Positions 16,570-25,474 of a DNA stretch of 64,000 nt are shown one piece after another (positions within the stretch are counted from its first letter, which is position 1; each line of letters opens with the position of its first letter). The notes under the pieces are model-generated. The model saw only the letters and a program-made list of their open reading frames with translations. It had not been told where the DNA came from and searched no databases. Position numbers and translations under genes: made by a program. Source of the stretch: Methanofollis formosanus (GTDB lineage Archaea > Halobacteriota > Methanomicrobia > Methanomicrobiales > Methanofollaceae); the NCBI RefSeq assembly GCF_019633745.1, contig NZ_CP037968.1, positions 620,001-684,000 on the forward strand, read 5' to 3'.

Positions 16570-18033
16570 ATGACACATCTCCAGGAACTCATCAACCGGC
16601 GCGGCCCCATCCGCACCGTCGGCGTCTTCGGCATGGGCTATGTCGGCATCCCGGCCGCCCTCCTCTTTGCGGACGCCCCGGGGATCGAGCACGTCTACGG
16701 TTTCCAGCGCGACTCGGCCACCTCCGGCTACAAGATCGCGATGCTCAATAGGGGCGAGTCGCCCCTGAAGGGCGAGGAGCCGGGGCTCGAAGATCTTCTC
16801 CAGAAGGTCGTCTCATCCGGCACATTCTCCTGCACGCCCGACTTCTCGAAGGTCGCCGGGTGCGACGCCGTCACTCTCGCCATCCAGACGCCCTTCAAAG
16901 ACTCAAAAGACCTCCTCCCCGACTTCACCCCCCTCATCGAAGCGATCAGAAACGTCGGCCGCCACCTCACGCCCGGCTCCCTCGTCGTCCTCGAATCGAC
17001 GATCACCCCGGGCACCACCGCGGGCATGGCCCGCGAGATCCTCGAAGAGGAGTCCGGCCTCGTCGCGGGCGAGGACTTCGCCCTCGCCCACGCTCCCGAG
17101 CGGGTGATGGTCGGCCGATTGCTCAGGAACATCCGCGAGCACGACCGCTGCGTCGGCGGCATCGACGAGGTCTCCACCGCGAGGGCCGTCGATCTTTACT
17201 CGCGGGTGCTCACCACCGGCCAGGTCATCCCGATGACCGCCACCGCCGCCGAGGTGACGAAGACTGCGGAAAACACCTTCCGCGATCTCCAGATCGCCGC
17301 TGTAAATCAGCTCGCCCTGTACTGCGAGGCGATGGGCATCAACGTCTACGATGTCCGTGACGGCATCGCTTCCATCAAGGGCGAGGGCATTACCCGTGCA
17401 ATCCTCTGGCCCGGCGCCGGCGTCGGCGGCCACTGCCTCACCAAGGACACCTACCACCTGGAACGGGGGGTGCAGGTGCTCGGCGGCGAACTCGACTATC
17501 CGGAGGGCCGGGAGTCGCTGTACACTCTCGCACGGGGGATCAACGATTTCATGCCGGCGCACATGCTCCGGTTGACGGAGTCGGCGCTGGCGCAGGTGGG
17601 CAAGACGCTGAATGGTGCAAAGATTGCACTGCTCGGGTGGGCGTTCCTCAATGATTCGGATGATGCGAGGAATACTCCGGCAGAGCCGTTTTATGAAGCG
17701 GCGATTGCGGCGGGGGCGGAGGTTGCTGTGCATGACCCGTGGGTTGACCCCGCGACGGCGGCGGGGGTGCCGGCGGGGTTGAGTCGGGATTTAGAGGGGG
17801 TGCTTGCGGGTGCGGACGCGGTCGTGGTGTTTGCGGGGCATCGGGAGTATCGGGGGTTGGTGGCTGATGAGGTGAAGGGGTTGTGTGGGTGTGTGCATCC
17901 CGCGATTGTGGACGGGCGGAATGTGATCGATGCGGAAGCGTGGATCGACGCGGGCTTTGCCTACCGGGGGATAGGGAGAGGCGACAAAAACGGCCATCTT
18001 ATTGAAATATCTGAAAAAACGGAGAAAGAATGA
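16570..18033 (+). CDS. Nucleotide-sugar (UDP-HexNAc) 6-dehydrogenase, WbpA/WecC-like
   Basis: 487-residue member of the UDP-glucose/UDP-ManNAc dehydrogenase family: four-electron oxidation of C6 to a uronate. It has the Rossmann motif GMGYVG (21-26), the catalytic lysine Lys231 in TKTAEN, and the thiohemiacetal Cys289 in GVGGHCLTKD. The C-terminal domain from about residue 331 (nt 17560 onward) uses mostly G/T-ending codons (GTG, GGG, GCG), unlike the C-ending codons of the first two thirds. The change is abrupt and falls at the domain boundary. The 3' end overlaps the epimerase start by 4 bases. Confidence 0.9.
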   Translation: MTHLQELINRRGPIRTVGVFGMGYVGIPAALLFADAPGIEHVYGFQRDSATSGYKIAMLNRGESPLKGEEPGLEDLLQKVVSSGTFSCTPDFSKVAGCDAVTLAIQTPFKDSKDLLPDFTPLIEAIRNVGRHLTPGSLVVLESTITPGTTAGMAREILEEESGLVAGEDFALAHAPERVMVGRLLRNIREHDRCVGGIDEVSTARAVDLYSRVLTTGQVIPMTATAAEVTKTAENTFRDLQIAAVNQLALYCEAMGINVYDVRDGIASIKGEGITRAILWPGAGVGGHCLTKDTYHLERGVQVLGGELDYPEGRESLYTLARGINDFMPAHMLRLTESALAQVGKTLNGAKIALLGWAFLNDSDDARNTPAEPFYEAAIAAGAEVAVHDPWVDPATAAGVPAGLSRDLEGVLAGADAVVVFAGHREYRGLVADEVKGLCGCVHPAIVDGRNVIDAEAWIDAGFAYRGIGRGDKNGHLIEISEKTEKE

Positions 18034-18956
18034 AGTACATTGTCACAGGCGGGGCAGGATTCATCGGGTCAAATCTTGCCCGGGCACTTTCGCAGAACCA
18101 CGAAGTCACCATCATCGACAACCTCTCCACAGGGCGGATGGAGAACATCCAGGACCTCGTCGAGAGGGAAGACGTAACCTTCTTCCAGGGAGACATCAAC
18201 GACACCGACCTCCTCCAGGACCTCTTCCAGGACGCCGACGGGATCTTCCACCAGGCGGCACTTCCCAGTGTCCAGCGCTCGGTGAAGAACCCGATGGCAA
18301 CGCACGAGGCAAATGTCACCGGCACCCTGAACGTCCTCCTCGCAGCCCGCGACGCCAGCGTGAGAAAGGTCGTCATGGCCTCCTCCTCCTCGGTCTACGG
18401 CAACACCCCGACCCTGCCCAAGCACGAGGGCATGATCCCCCATCCCCTCTCCCCGTATGCGGTCTCAAAGATCGCCGACGAGTATTATGCGTCGGTCTTC
18501 TCCGACCTCTTCGGGGTGCAGACCGTCTGCCTCAGATACTTCAATGTCTTCGGCCCGCGCCAGGACCCGAACTCCCAGTACGCCGCCGTCATCCCGAACT
18601 TCGTGAAGCGGATTTTGAACGACCAGCCACCTATCATCTACGGCGATGGGAAACAGACGCGCGACTTCACCTATATCAAAAACGTCGTGCAGGCGAACAT
18701 CAGGGCGATGGAGAGCGACGCCCAGGGCGCCTTCAACATCGCCTGCGGTGAGCGGATCGATCTCCTGGAACTCGCGAGCACCATCATGGAGATCGTCGGG
18801 AAGGTCCTCGAACCGATTCACGAGGCCCCTCGCCCCGGCGACGTGCGGGACTCGCTCGCCGACATCTCCCGTGCGCGGGAAGCGTTTGGGTACGCACCGG
18901 AGTACGACCTGAAAACAGGACTTATGGAGACGATCACATGGTTCAGGAATCACTGA
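18030..18956 (+). CDS. NAD-dependent UDP-sugar 4-epimerase (GalE/WbpP/TviC-like SDR)
   Basis: 308-residue extended short-chain dehydrogenase. It has GGAGFIG at 7-13, the catalytic Tyr143/Lys147 (YAVSK) after a SSSSVYG serine triad element, and the R-Y-FNVFGPRQDPN substrate segment. It most likely interconverts UDP-GlcNAc and UDP-GalNAc, or their uronates, since it is followed by a TviB/WbpO-like dehydrogenase, the classical TviB-TviC pair. The ATG overlaps the end of the upstream dehydrogenase, and the next gene starts 19 bases before its stop. Confidence 0.88.
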   Translation: MKYIVTGGAGFIGSNLARALSQNHEVTIIDNLSTGRMENIQDLVEREDVTFFQGDINDTDLLQDLFQDADGIFHQAALPSVQRSVKNPMATHEANVTGTLNVLLAARDASVRKVVMASSSSVYGNTPTLPKHEGMIPHPLSPYAVSKIADEYYASVFSDLFGVQTVCLRYFNVFGPRQDPNSQYAAVIPNFVKRILNDQPPIIYGDGKQTRDFTYIKNVVQANIRAMESDAQGAFNIACGERIDLLELASTIMEIVGKVLEPIHEAPRPGDVRDSLADISRAREAFGYAPEYDLKTGLMETITWFRNH

Positions 18957-20197
18957 AAGACAAGACGGTCTGCGTCGTCGGGCTCGGCTATGTCGGCCTG
19001 CCCCTTGCAGAGGCATTTGCAGAGAAGATCACCACCATCGGCTACGAGATCGTGGAAGAGAAGGCGCGGCAGATCGCGGAGACCACGAAGGCGCCGCTGC
19101 ACGTCACCTCAGACCCCGCCGAGATCAAAAAGGCGGACTTCATCTCCATTTGCGTCCCGACGCCGGTGAAGAAGACCAAAGAGCCCGACCTATCTTATGT
19201 CGAGTCTGCGGCCCACACCGTCGGCCAGCACCTGAAACCCGGTGCGATCGTCGTGCTGGAGTCAACGGTGTACCCCGGCGTCACCGAAGGGATCATCAAA
19301 CCAATCCTCGAAGAGGAGTCAGGTCTCGTCTGTGGCAAGGACTTCAAGGTCGGCTACTCCCCCGAGCGGATCAACCCTGGCGACGACGCCCACGAACTCG
19401 CAAAGATCACCAAGAACGTCGCCGGCATGGACCCTGAATCGAGCGACGCCCTCTGCGAACTCTACAGCCTCGTCACCACCGTCTACCGTGCCCCCGACAT
19501 CAGGACCGCCGAGGCGGCGAAGGTGATCGAGAATATCCAGCGCGACCTGAACATCGCCCTCATGAACGAACTCTCCATTATCTTCCACAAGATGGGCATC
19601 GACACCCAGGAGGTGATCAAGGCGGCGGGCACGAAGTGGAACTTCCACCAGTACCGCCCCGGCCTCGTCGGCGGCCACTGCATCCCGGTCGACCCCTACT
19701 ACCTCGTCTACAAGGCCCAGGAACTCGGCTACCACCCCCAGGTGATCCTGGCAGGGCGGGCGATCAACGACTCCATGCCCAAGCACGTCGCCGACATGGC
19801 GATCAAGGAGTTGAACCGCGCCGGCAAGGTGATCAGGGACTCGAAGGTTCTGATCATGGGCCTCACCTACAAGGAGAACGTCCCGGACACCAGGGAGAGC
19901 CCGGTCAGGGAGATGGTTCGCGAGCTGAAGGAGTTTGATGTGGACGTGTATGGGTATGACCCGCTTCTCGGAGCAAAAGAGATCGAGCGGTTCGGAGCGA
20001 TGCCGATTACCTCGCTCCAGGAGATCGACGATCCGATGGCGTGCATCATCATCAATTCACCGCATGATGCCTTTGCGTCGCTGATGCTGGAGGAGGTGCT
20101 CTCGATCTGCAATGGCAAGCCGCTTATTGTGGATGTGACGGGGATGTTGAAGAGGAATAGGGGGGTGAGAGGAGGATGTGTATATTGTACGCTGTAA
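18938..20197 (+). CDS. Nucleotide-sugar dehydrogenase (TviB/WbpO-like)
   Basis: 419-residue UDP-HexNAc 6-dehydrogenase, paralogous to the gene at 16570 but of the TviB/WbpO branch: GLGYVG at 15-20, Lys195 in EAAKVIEN, Cys248 in GGHCIPVD, and NVPDTRESP in the C-terminal domain. With the epimerase it would give UDP-GalNAcA. The last 90 residues (from about nt 19925) again switch to G/T-ending codons, at the same domain boundary as in the 16570 gene. The C-terminus RGVRGGCVYCTL is unusual for the family. Last gene of the operon. Confidence 0.9.
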   Translation: MVQESLKDKTVCVVGLGYVGLPLAEAFAEKITTIGYEIVEEKARQIAETTKAPLHVTSDPAEIKKADFISICVPTPVKKTKEPDLSYVESAAHTVGQHLKPGAIVVLESTVYPGVTEGIIKPILEEESGLVCGKDFKVGYSPERINPGDDAHELAKITKNVAGMDPESSDALCELYSLVTTVYRAPDIRTAEAAKVIENIQRDLNIALMNELSIIFHKMGIDTQEVIKAAGTKWNFHQYRPGLVGGHCIPVDPYYLVYKAQELGYHPQVILAGRAINDSMPKHVADMAIKELNRAGKVIRDSKVLIMGLTYKENVPDTRESPVREMVRELKEFDVDVYGYDPLLGAKEIERFGAMPITSLQEIDDPMACIIINSPHDAFASLMLEEVLSICNGKPLIVDVTGMLKRNRGVRGGCVYCTL

Positions 20198-20458
20198 GTG
20201 CTGATGCTCCCTAATCTACACCCCAGAAAACAGATTCAATGTGGCATAAAAAGTGCGAATAAGGCCAAAATAACATAAATCTGGATAAATATCTCTACAA
20301 GTGGTGATCCCGATGAACTCAGGAAATGATAGATAGGCTATGTCAATATAAGTCTCTCCAAAATATGTAGTTGATTGCATGCATATCCGGATAGACCATT
20401 ATCATATAATAGCCCCTAGTATGCCCTAAAGATAGCGATAATCCCAGAGGATAATATA
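20198..20458 (+). other. AT-rich upstream region of the flippase gene
   Basis: No gene. The sequence changes abruptly from GC-rich to AT-rich just after 20197. ATCATATAATAG near 20401 and GATAATATA just before the ATG are TATA-like, and AGAGGAT about ten bases before the ATG may serve as a ribosome site. Confidence 0.4.
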
Positions 20459-21856
20459 ATGGTTAGAGCCATAACTGACCGACTAATAAAGGGACAGTGT
20501 TGTCTAAATATTACCATTAGGAATACCTTCTCACAATTATTCAGGGGACCAATATCATTCTTTTATGAAAGGATATTCCATGAACCCATGGGTGAGGAGG
20601 TAATAAAATTTGTTCGAAATGTATCCTATGTGGGTTTGGGCACAATGTTATCATCAATATTTTCATTTTCATACAACCTCATCGCCGGGCGAGTGCTCGG
20701 CCCCTCAGGGTATGGGAACTTCACACTTGTCCAATCCATCGCTATGTTCCTTTATATTCCCATGCTATTGGGACTGAATTCGGCCATGATAAAATATTGT
20801 GCTGAGAGCAGAGATCAATATCAACAGCGTAAAATTATGTCGACAACATATAGTGTCGTCATTTGCTTGACTATAGTTTCTGTAATGCTTTATGATATAT
20901 TTAAACATCATATTGCAGTTATCTTCTCTGTAGATCAAGAAATTATTGAACTATCTATCATTTTTGCAGTGATTTTTGTATTCTACACCTTAACTACTAG
21001 TAGCCTCTGTAGCCTGCATCTCATGAAAGATTATGCCATTTTTCAACCGATGTATGGAATCACACTTTTATCAGTGTTTTTATTTTTCATCCATATACAG
21101 TTTAATTCCTTCAAAACGATGGTTTACGCTAATTGCCTTGCCTATGGGATAGTTGGATCTATTATTGTATTGATATTCCTCAAAAAGTATCTAGCGTTTA
21201 CCATTGATCGTTCATGTTTTTCGACATTATGGAAATATAGTTCTGTAGTAGTCATAGGAGGGTTATCCTTCACTCTTTACACTAATATTGACCGGATCAT
21301 AATCAATTATTATATGGATGTTGAAAGTGTAGGGATCTATGGAATATATTATTATGCATCATTCACATTGTTGACCCTAGTTTCAGGAATATTCATAACT
21401 GTATTTTTTCCAACAGCTTCAAAATCACATGATAAGAGATCACTCTATGACAAACTCAATAAAACCGTCCCATATTTGATGATATTTGGGACACCTATAA
21501 CATTAATAGGAGAATATACAATTTTACGGTTGTTTGGAGAAGGTTATCCCATACAACTTCCTTTGATGCTTATATTTGCGATCGCCGCGATGTTGGTGAC
21601 ATGGTATGGCATATATGCATGGTTTTTCAGTTCTGAGGGGATAGAAGGATCGAAATTAACAGTTTCTGGAACACTAATCATTGCAATAGCAAATATTATT
21701 TTAAATATCATGCTTATCCCACAAATTGGACTTTATGGTGCCATTGGCGCGACCGCACTTGCTTTTGCGCTTGGTCTATACTATAACTTCTACCATGGAA
21801 AGAGATTTTTAGACTCTGTTGATTCAGACATAAAGCCGCGGCTCAAGCATACCTGA
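20459..21856 (+). CDS. Wzx/MATE-like polysaccharide flippase
   Basis: 465-residue membrane protein of the oligosaccharide flippase (RfbX/PST) family, expected to move lipid-linked glycans to the outer face. About 12-14 hydrophobic helices are evident. The conserved N-terminal segment NVSYVGLGTMLSSIFSF begins only at residue 53, so the ATG at 20585 (MGEEVIKFVRN) may be the true start; 20459 is the longest frame. AT-rich codon use is unlike the upstream operon. The last residues, PRLKHT, are encoded by a piece of the dispersed TIR module (CCGCGGCTCAAGCATAC), so the native C-terminus has been replaced or trimmed. Confidence 0.82.
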   Translation: MVRAITDRLIKGQCCLNITIRNTFSQLFRGPISFFYERIFHEPMGEEVIKFVRNVSYVGLGTMLSSIFSFSYNLIAGRVLGPSGYGNFTLVQSIAMFLYIPMLLGLNSAMIKYCAESRDQYQQRKIMSTTYSVVICLTIVSVMLYDIFKHHIAVIFSVDQEIIELSIIFAVIFVFYTLTTSSLCSLHLMKDYAIFQPMYGITLLSVFLFFIHIQFNSFKTMVYANCLAYGIVGSIIVLIFLKKYLAFTIDRSCFSTLWKYSSVVVIGGLSFTLYTNIDRIIINYYMDVESVGIYGIYYYASFTLLTLVSGIFITVFFPTASKSHDKRSLYDKLNKTVPYLMIFGTPITLIGEYTILRLFGEGYPIQLPLMLIFAIAAMLVTWYGIYAWFFSSEGIEGSKLTVSGTLIIAIANIILNIMLIPQIGLYGAIGATALAFALGLYYNFYHGKRFLDSVDSDIKPRLKHT

Positions 21857-22005
21857 TTACAAACCTGATGAGGATTTCCATTAACCTCTTGTCGACTGCA
21901 CCTTCCTTCATTGTTTGAGTTCATCTCAAAACCCTCCCTGATCCTTCATGCCAGATACAAAGAGTATCAGTCCTATGAATGATCCTTCTTTTCTTTCATA
22001 CCTTG
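21857..22005. other. Short AT-rich spacer before the insertion sequence
   Basis: No gene or clear module. The transposase stop codon (21996-21998) lies in this host DNA, outside the element. Confidence 0.4.
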
Positions 22006-22913
22006 GAACAATCGGCTCTGTAGAATTCCTTTATCTCAACCACAATAATCTGATTTTGGACTGCTTTGATGATGTTGTGGAGTATGATTTTGATCTTGAT
22101 TTCTTTGATCTGTGAGTGAAACTTTCTCGCCTTCAGACTCTCTCCAAATCTCCTTTTGAGAACTGAAAAGGCTGTTTCGACTTTATTTCTCTGATGATAT
22201 TTCTCTCGATCAAATCCATCGAACATCTCCTGTCGATAGTGTCCTGAGTATATCTTTCCCTTCCATTTTCTGACCGGGATCAGTGAATACGCTCCTATTT
22301 CTTCTCTGATTTTCTGATGAAGTGTTTCGGAGTCATATCCTCGATCCATGCAGTAACATTCTATTCTCCTCGTTCTGGTACATTGATTCAAGAGTTTTTC
22401 TGCATGTTTTATGTCATGTACCGGTTTTTGTGAGATTTTACAGAAGATGATGATCTGTTTCGCCGTATCGACTGCAATCGAGGTCTTCAGGAAGTTTTTC
22501 CGCGTTTTTCCCGTCCTCCAGGAATAATAATGACTTGCGTATGAACTGGTGAACCCCGATGAATCGATCGCGGTTATGGGGATAATGTCTCCTCGTGAAT
22601 AAAAGAGATCCAGAGTTTTCTTGAGGATCCTGGTGAAGATTATTGAGGGAACTCTCTGGCTGAATTTGTGAAGGGTCGTGTAGTGTGGAACCTGATCCAG
22701 CTGGAGAATCTCTTTGATTCTGTCCATCAGATCGACGAGTTGGACTGTATCACGGTAGTCCTCTCCGATGATCTCACGGAAGATGATGAGAGACATTAAC
22801 TGAGGTTGAGTATACGTTTTTCTGGAGTATTTACAGGAATAGAGAGGAATATGAGCGTTTCTGATGACGGCGAGCGTAGTCTCAAGAAGGTTGATATAAC
22901 TGTTCGTTGACAC
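21996..22913 (-). CDS. IS5-family DDE transposase
   Basis: 305-residue transposase. The DDE triad is visible as AIDSSGF (Asp at about 117), CMDRGYDSE (Asp at about 189) and [16 protein letters not shown] (Glu at about 242, with the Y/N-x-x-E-x6-K/R signature). A helical N-terminal domain precedes it. The reading frame runs out through the left terminal repeat (EFYRA) and stops seven codons later in host DNA, so the element itself supplies no stop codon. It appears undamaged and potentially active. Confidence 0.92.
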   Translation of the reverse strand: MSTNSYINLLETTLAVIRNAHIPLYSCKYSRKTYTQPQLMSLIIFREIIGEDYRDTVQLVDLMDRIKEILQLDQVPHYTTLHKFSQRVPSIIFTRILKKTLDLFYSRGDIIPITAIDSSGFTSSYASHYYSWRTGKTRKNFLKTSIAVDTAKQIIIFCKISQKPVHDIKHAEKLLNQCTRTRRIECYCMDRGYDSETLHQKIREEIGAYSLIPVRKWKGKIYSGHYRQEMFDGFDREKYHQRNKVETAFSVLKRRFGESLKARKFHSQIKEIKIKIILHNIIKAVQNQIIVVEIKEFYRADCSKV

Positions 22914-23029
22914 TGATTACTGCTCCTTGCGGTTGGTTTGGTCACTTACAACAAGGAGCAACGATTTTATCGATCTTTCTCTTCAGGAGTGATCACTCTA
23001 CGGAAGGGTTTCTACAGGGCCGAACAATC
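22006..23029. mobile_element. Intact IS5-family insertion sequence with 8-bp target duplication
   Basis: The element spans 22014-23021 (1008 bp). Terminal inverted repeats are GGCTCTGTAGAA at the left and, on the minus strand, GGCCCTGTAGAA at the right (11 of 12 match). Both sides are flanked by the perfect direct repeat GAACAATC (22006-22013 and 23022-23029), the duplicated target. One transposase gene occupies the minus strand. Eight-base duplications are known from the archaeal ISH1-type branch of the IS5 family; assignment to that branch is inference. The clean ends indicate a recent insertion. Its ends define the terminal motif shared with the small repeats across the window. Confidence 0.92.
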
Positions 23030-23084
23030 ATCTTAATTGTCGGATCGATCCATTCTCAATGATTACCTTCTTTCATTTTGGACG

Positions 23085-23313
23085 GAGGTCATCCCAAAAC
23101 TCTTCAGTCCTCCCCCTCTCAGAAGATAGCGATAGATGTGGAGAAAATACCCTCCTCTTTTCGTTGCCCCCCCATGCATTCATGCCTTCCCACACCGCCG
23201 CGCCGGGGGACTGCGCCCCCGGACCCCCGGTGGAGGAGAGGGTTCAAAGTTTCCGGAAGGATGCGCTTCGGTTCGAGGAGATGGCCCCCCTGGGAGAGTT
23301 TTGGGACATGCTC
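23085..23313. repeat. 229-bp repeat with inverted ends around CCCAAAACTCT
   Basis: The left end GAGGTCATCCCAAAACTCTT and the right end (minus strand) GAGCATGTCCCAAAACTCTC are inverted repeats. The interior contains CTCAGAAGATAGCGATAGAT, CCTTTTCGTTGC-type sequence, ATGCATTCATGCCTTCCC and the CGGGGG/CCCCCG palindrome. Related copies lie at about 46073-46230 and 48468-48650, and a single right end at about 900. It is distinct from the GGCYCTGTAG family. No gene is visible. Confidence 0.65.
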
Positions 23314-23390
23314 ATAGTGTAACGAATCTCCTGTAAAAATTAACCTAGCCCTGTCTCCAACCTAGATTTTTAGAAAGGAGAAACAGAGCC

Positions 23391-24412
23391 ATGGATCCCT
23401 TAGCGTTTATCGAAGATTATCTTTCTGATAATGATACTGGTATGAAGAACCTTATCACCGGGTTTATCAACCCGATGATGTTGTTAGAGATACTCCAGCA
23501 GGTTGGAGCCGAGCAGTATGAACGAACTGATGCATAGTAGGCGCACCACAAGGGGTACAAGACTCGATCTTCGAAAACTCGGCATGGTGATCTTGTTCTC
23601 CAGAAACCTCAATTTCGTGAATTCCCTTCGAGATCCAAGTATTTGGACGTTATTCCCGGGTTGAGAAAGTTCTTGTGAATGCGATCTATGAATCCTATCT
23701 TCAGGGTGTTTCAACCCGGCGGATCCAAGAAATCGTTGCTCATCTGGGGATCGATCAACTCTTTCTTTCTTCCGTTTCTCAGATGGCACAAGATCTCGAC
23801 GAATAGGTCCATACATTTCTCCTGCGACCAATTGAAGAGGAGACCCCCTATATCTTTGTCGATGCCTCCTATTTCAAAATCCGAGATGGACCACGGTACA
23901 TCACCAAAGCTCTTCTGTGATCGCTGGCGTGCGTGTGGACGGGTACCGGGAAATTCTAGGAGCCAGAATCACAGACTGTGAGAATGAGGAGTTCTGGTTC
24001 GGTCTGTTCAAGGAACTCAAAGAACGAGGATTAACTGGAGTCAAACTGATCGTCTCAGATGGCCATGCAGGGATCCAGAAGGCAGCAGAAACTGCTTTCC
24101 TCGGTGCATCATGGCAGATGTGCTCGGTCCACTTTACTTGTGCGGTTTTGAGAAATATTCCCCGAAAATGCCAGTAAGAAGTTGCTGAGAGTTTGAAGGA
24201 AGCATATGGGAACGAAGAGAGACTTCAGGAAGTCGCAGATGGCCTGAACGAACGATGATCTCTGAAATCAGCGAATACCATCGAGATTCCGTCCGGGACT
24301 CATGAGTTACACAGCACTCCCAAAAGAGCACGCAAAACGGATTCGAACAACGAACATGATGGAACGAATCAACAAGGAACTGAAGCGGAGAACGAAAGTT
24401 GTAAGGGCTCTG
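23391..24412 (+). pseudogene. Degraded IS256-family (mutator-type) transposase
   Basis: Starts with a good ribosome site (AAAGGAG) and MDPLAFIEDYLSDNDTG, then is broken by two adjacent stops near 23536 and by several frameshifts. Recognisable pieces in different frames are a first catalytic Asp (YIFVDASYFKIRDGPRY, near 23853), VIAGVRVDGYREILG, the second Asp (LIVSDGHAGIQKA) and the C-terminal IRTTNMMERINKELKRRTKV. The 3' end is cut at about 24412, where GC-rich repeat sequence begins. Family membership is clear, and no function remains. Confidence 0.85.
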
Positions 24413-24448
24413 TTGAACCCCCCCCTTCAGGTGCGTGCATGTATCGAC

Positions 24449-24518
24449 TGCCTTCCCAAACCTCGCGCCGGGGGCGCTACCCCCAGACCTCCGGGATGAA
24501 GATAGGGACGGGAAGGCA
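24449..24518. repeat. GCCTTCCC...GGGAAGGC palindromic repeat
   Basis: A 70-bp copy of the module found at 780-855, 1108-1175, 25790-25862, 26605-26675, 46168-46226, 48810-48885 and 55540-55607: TGCCTTCCC, CGCGCCGGGGGC, then a CGGGATGAAGATAGGGACGG segment and GGGAAGGCA. It sits at the point where the IS256 remnant ends, so it probably inserted there. Confidence 0.7.
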
Positions 24519-24617
24519 AAATCAATAAACATGAAGAGGAATTTACCGTCCCTTGCCCTATCCTGGTGCGGAAGGACCAAGGGGCGGCCAACCCCCCCAT
24601 GAAACAGCGAAGAGCCA

Positions 24618-24742
24618 GAAAAACTCTTGAATCAATGTACCAGAACTAGGAGAACAGAATGTTTCTGCATGGATCGGGGATATGACTCCGAAAAACTCCA
24701 TAAAAAGATCAGAGGAGAGATCGGGGTGTTGAAACCAACCAG
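24618..24742 (+). pseudogene. Internal fragment of an IS5-family transposase
   Basis: In frame from 24618 this encodes [20 protein letters not shown], then GYDSEKLHKKIRGEIGVLKP. It matches residues about 171-212 of the intact transposase at 21996 ([20 protein letters not shown]) with a few substitutions. Both ends are cut. It lies in the opposite orientation to the intact copy and represents an older, second insertion. Confidence 0.85.
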
Positions 24743-24744
24743 TA

Positions 24745-25383
24745 TCATTTTTTTGCACTAATAAAAAAAATCCATCCCAAAAGAATAGAATCTGTGTCAA
24801 AATATCGATCCAAATATGGAATATACCCCTTACTACACGTCTTTTTTACGATCTCAAATCCTTCACATTCTAGCATTGCCTCAAGTTTCCAGTGAGGTAC
24901 TGGTTCAATATGATAGTGATCGAGAACATCTTGTTTTGAGAATAAATGATAATTTCCATGAAGTAAATATTTAACCCTAGAGAATATATTAGTAATATTT
25001 GGTGTAGAAATAATTAATTGGCCACCCGGTTTAAGAACACGGTAAACTTCCCTCAGGTATTGATATGGATTTTCTAGGTGTTCTATTGTTTCAATACTCA
25101 TTGCTACATCAAAAAAATCGTCTGCAAACGGAATTTGATTATTCAAATCTGCTTTGAAACATTTAATGCCACTTAACATAAACTGATCCAGATTTATATC
25201 AACAGGATAAGTTTCAAAGCCCATTTGAATTATTTTTTGGGATAACGCTCCCCTCCCCGCAGCTGCATCCAGTACTCTCCCATATTTAATGTTCATTAGT
25301 TTTAAAGCAGTTTCATGTACTCCTTCAGCGGCACAAGCGCTGATAACTTCTTCACACATTTTTTGTTTTGCACACTCATCCAT
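24745..25383 (-). CDS. Class I SAM-dependent methyltransferase
   Basis: 212-residue methyltransferase, probably acting on a glycan or lipid-linked sugar given its position. The SAM motif I is VLDAAAGRGALS, with the acidic post-I residue in YPVDIN. A motif-IV-like DDFFDVAMSIETIEHLENP and LREVYRVLKPGGQLIISTPN complete the fold. I start at the ATG 25383 (MDECAKQKM), because the longer frame beginning MPDSTGP at 25494 is made by a dispersed repeat (TIR module), not by methyltransferase sequence. AT-rich codon use matches the imported part of the island. It may once have been the last gene of the minus-strand glycan operon. Confidence 0.8.
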   Translation of the reverse strand: MDECAKQKMCEEVISACAAEGVHETALKLMNIKYGRVLDAAAGRGALSQKIIQMGFETYPVDINLDQFMLSGIKCFKADLNNQIPFADDFFDVAMSIETIEHLENPYQYLREVYRVLKPGGQLIISTPNITNIFSRVKYLLHGNYHLFSKQDVLDHYHIEPVPHWKLEAMLECEGFEIVKKTCSKGYIPYLDRYFDTDSILLGWIFFISAKK

Positions 25384-25474
25384 GAGAATAGATATGAGTG
25401 TCAAATAATTTAAACATTTTATATCTTGACGCACCAAAAAAGTAATTTCTTTGAACCTAAAATTCTCATATTTT

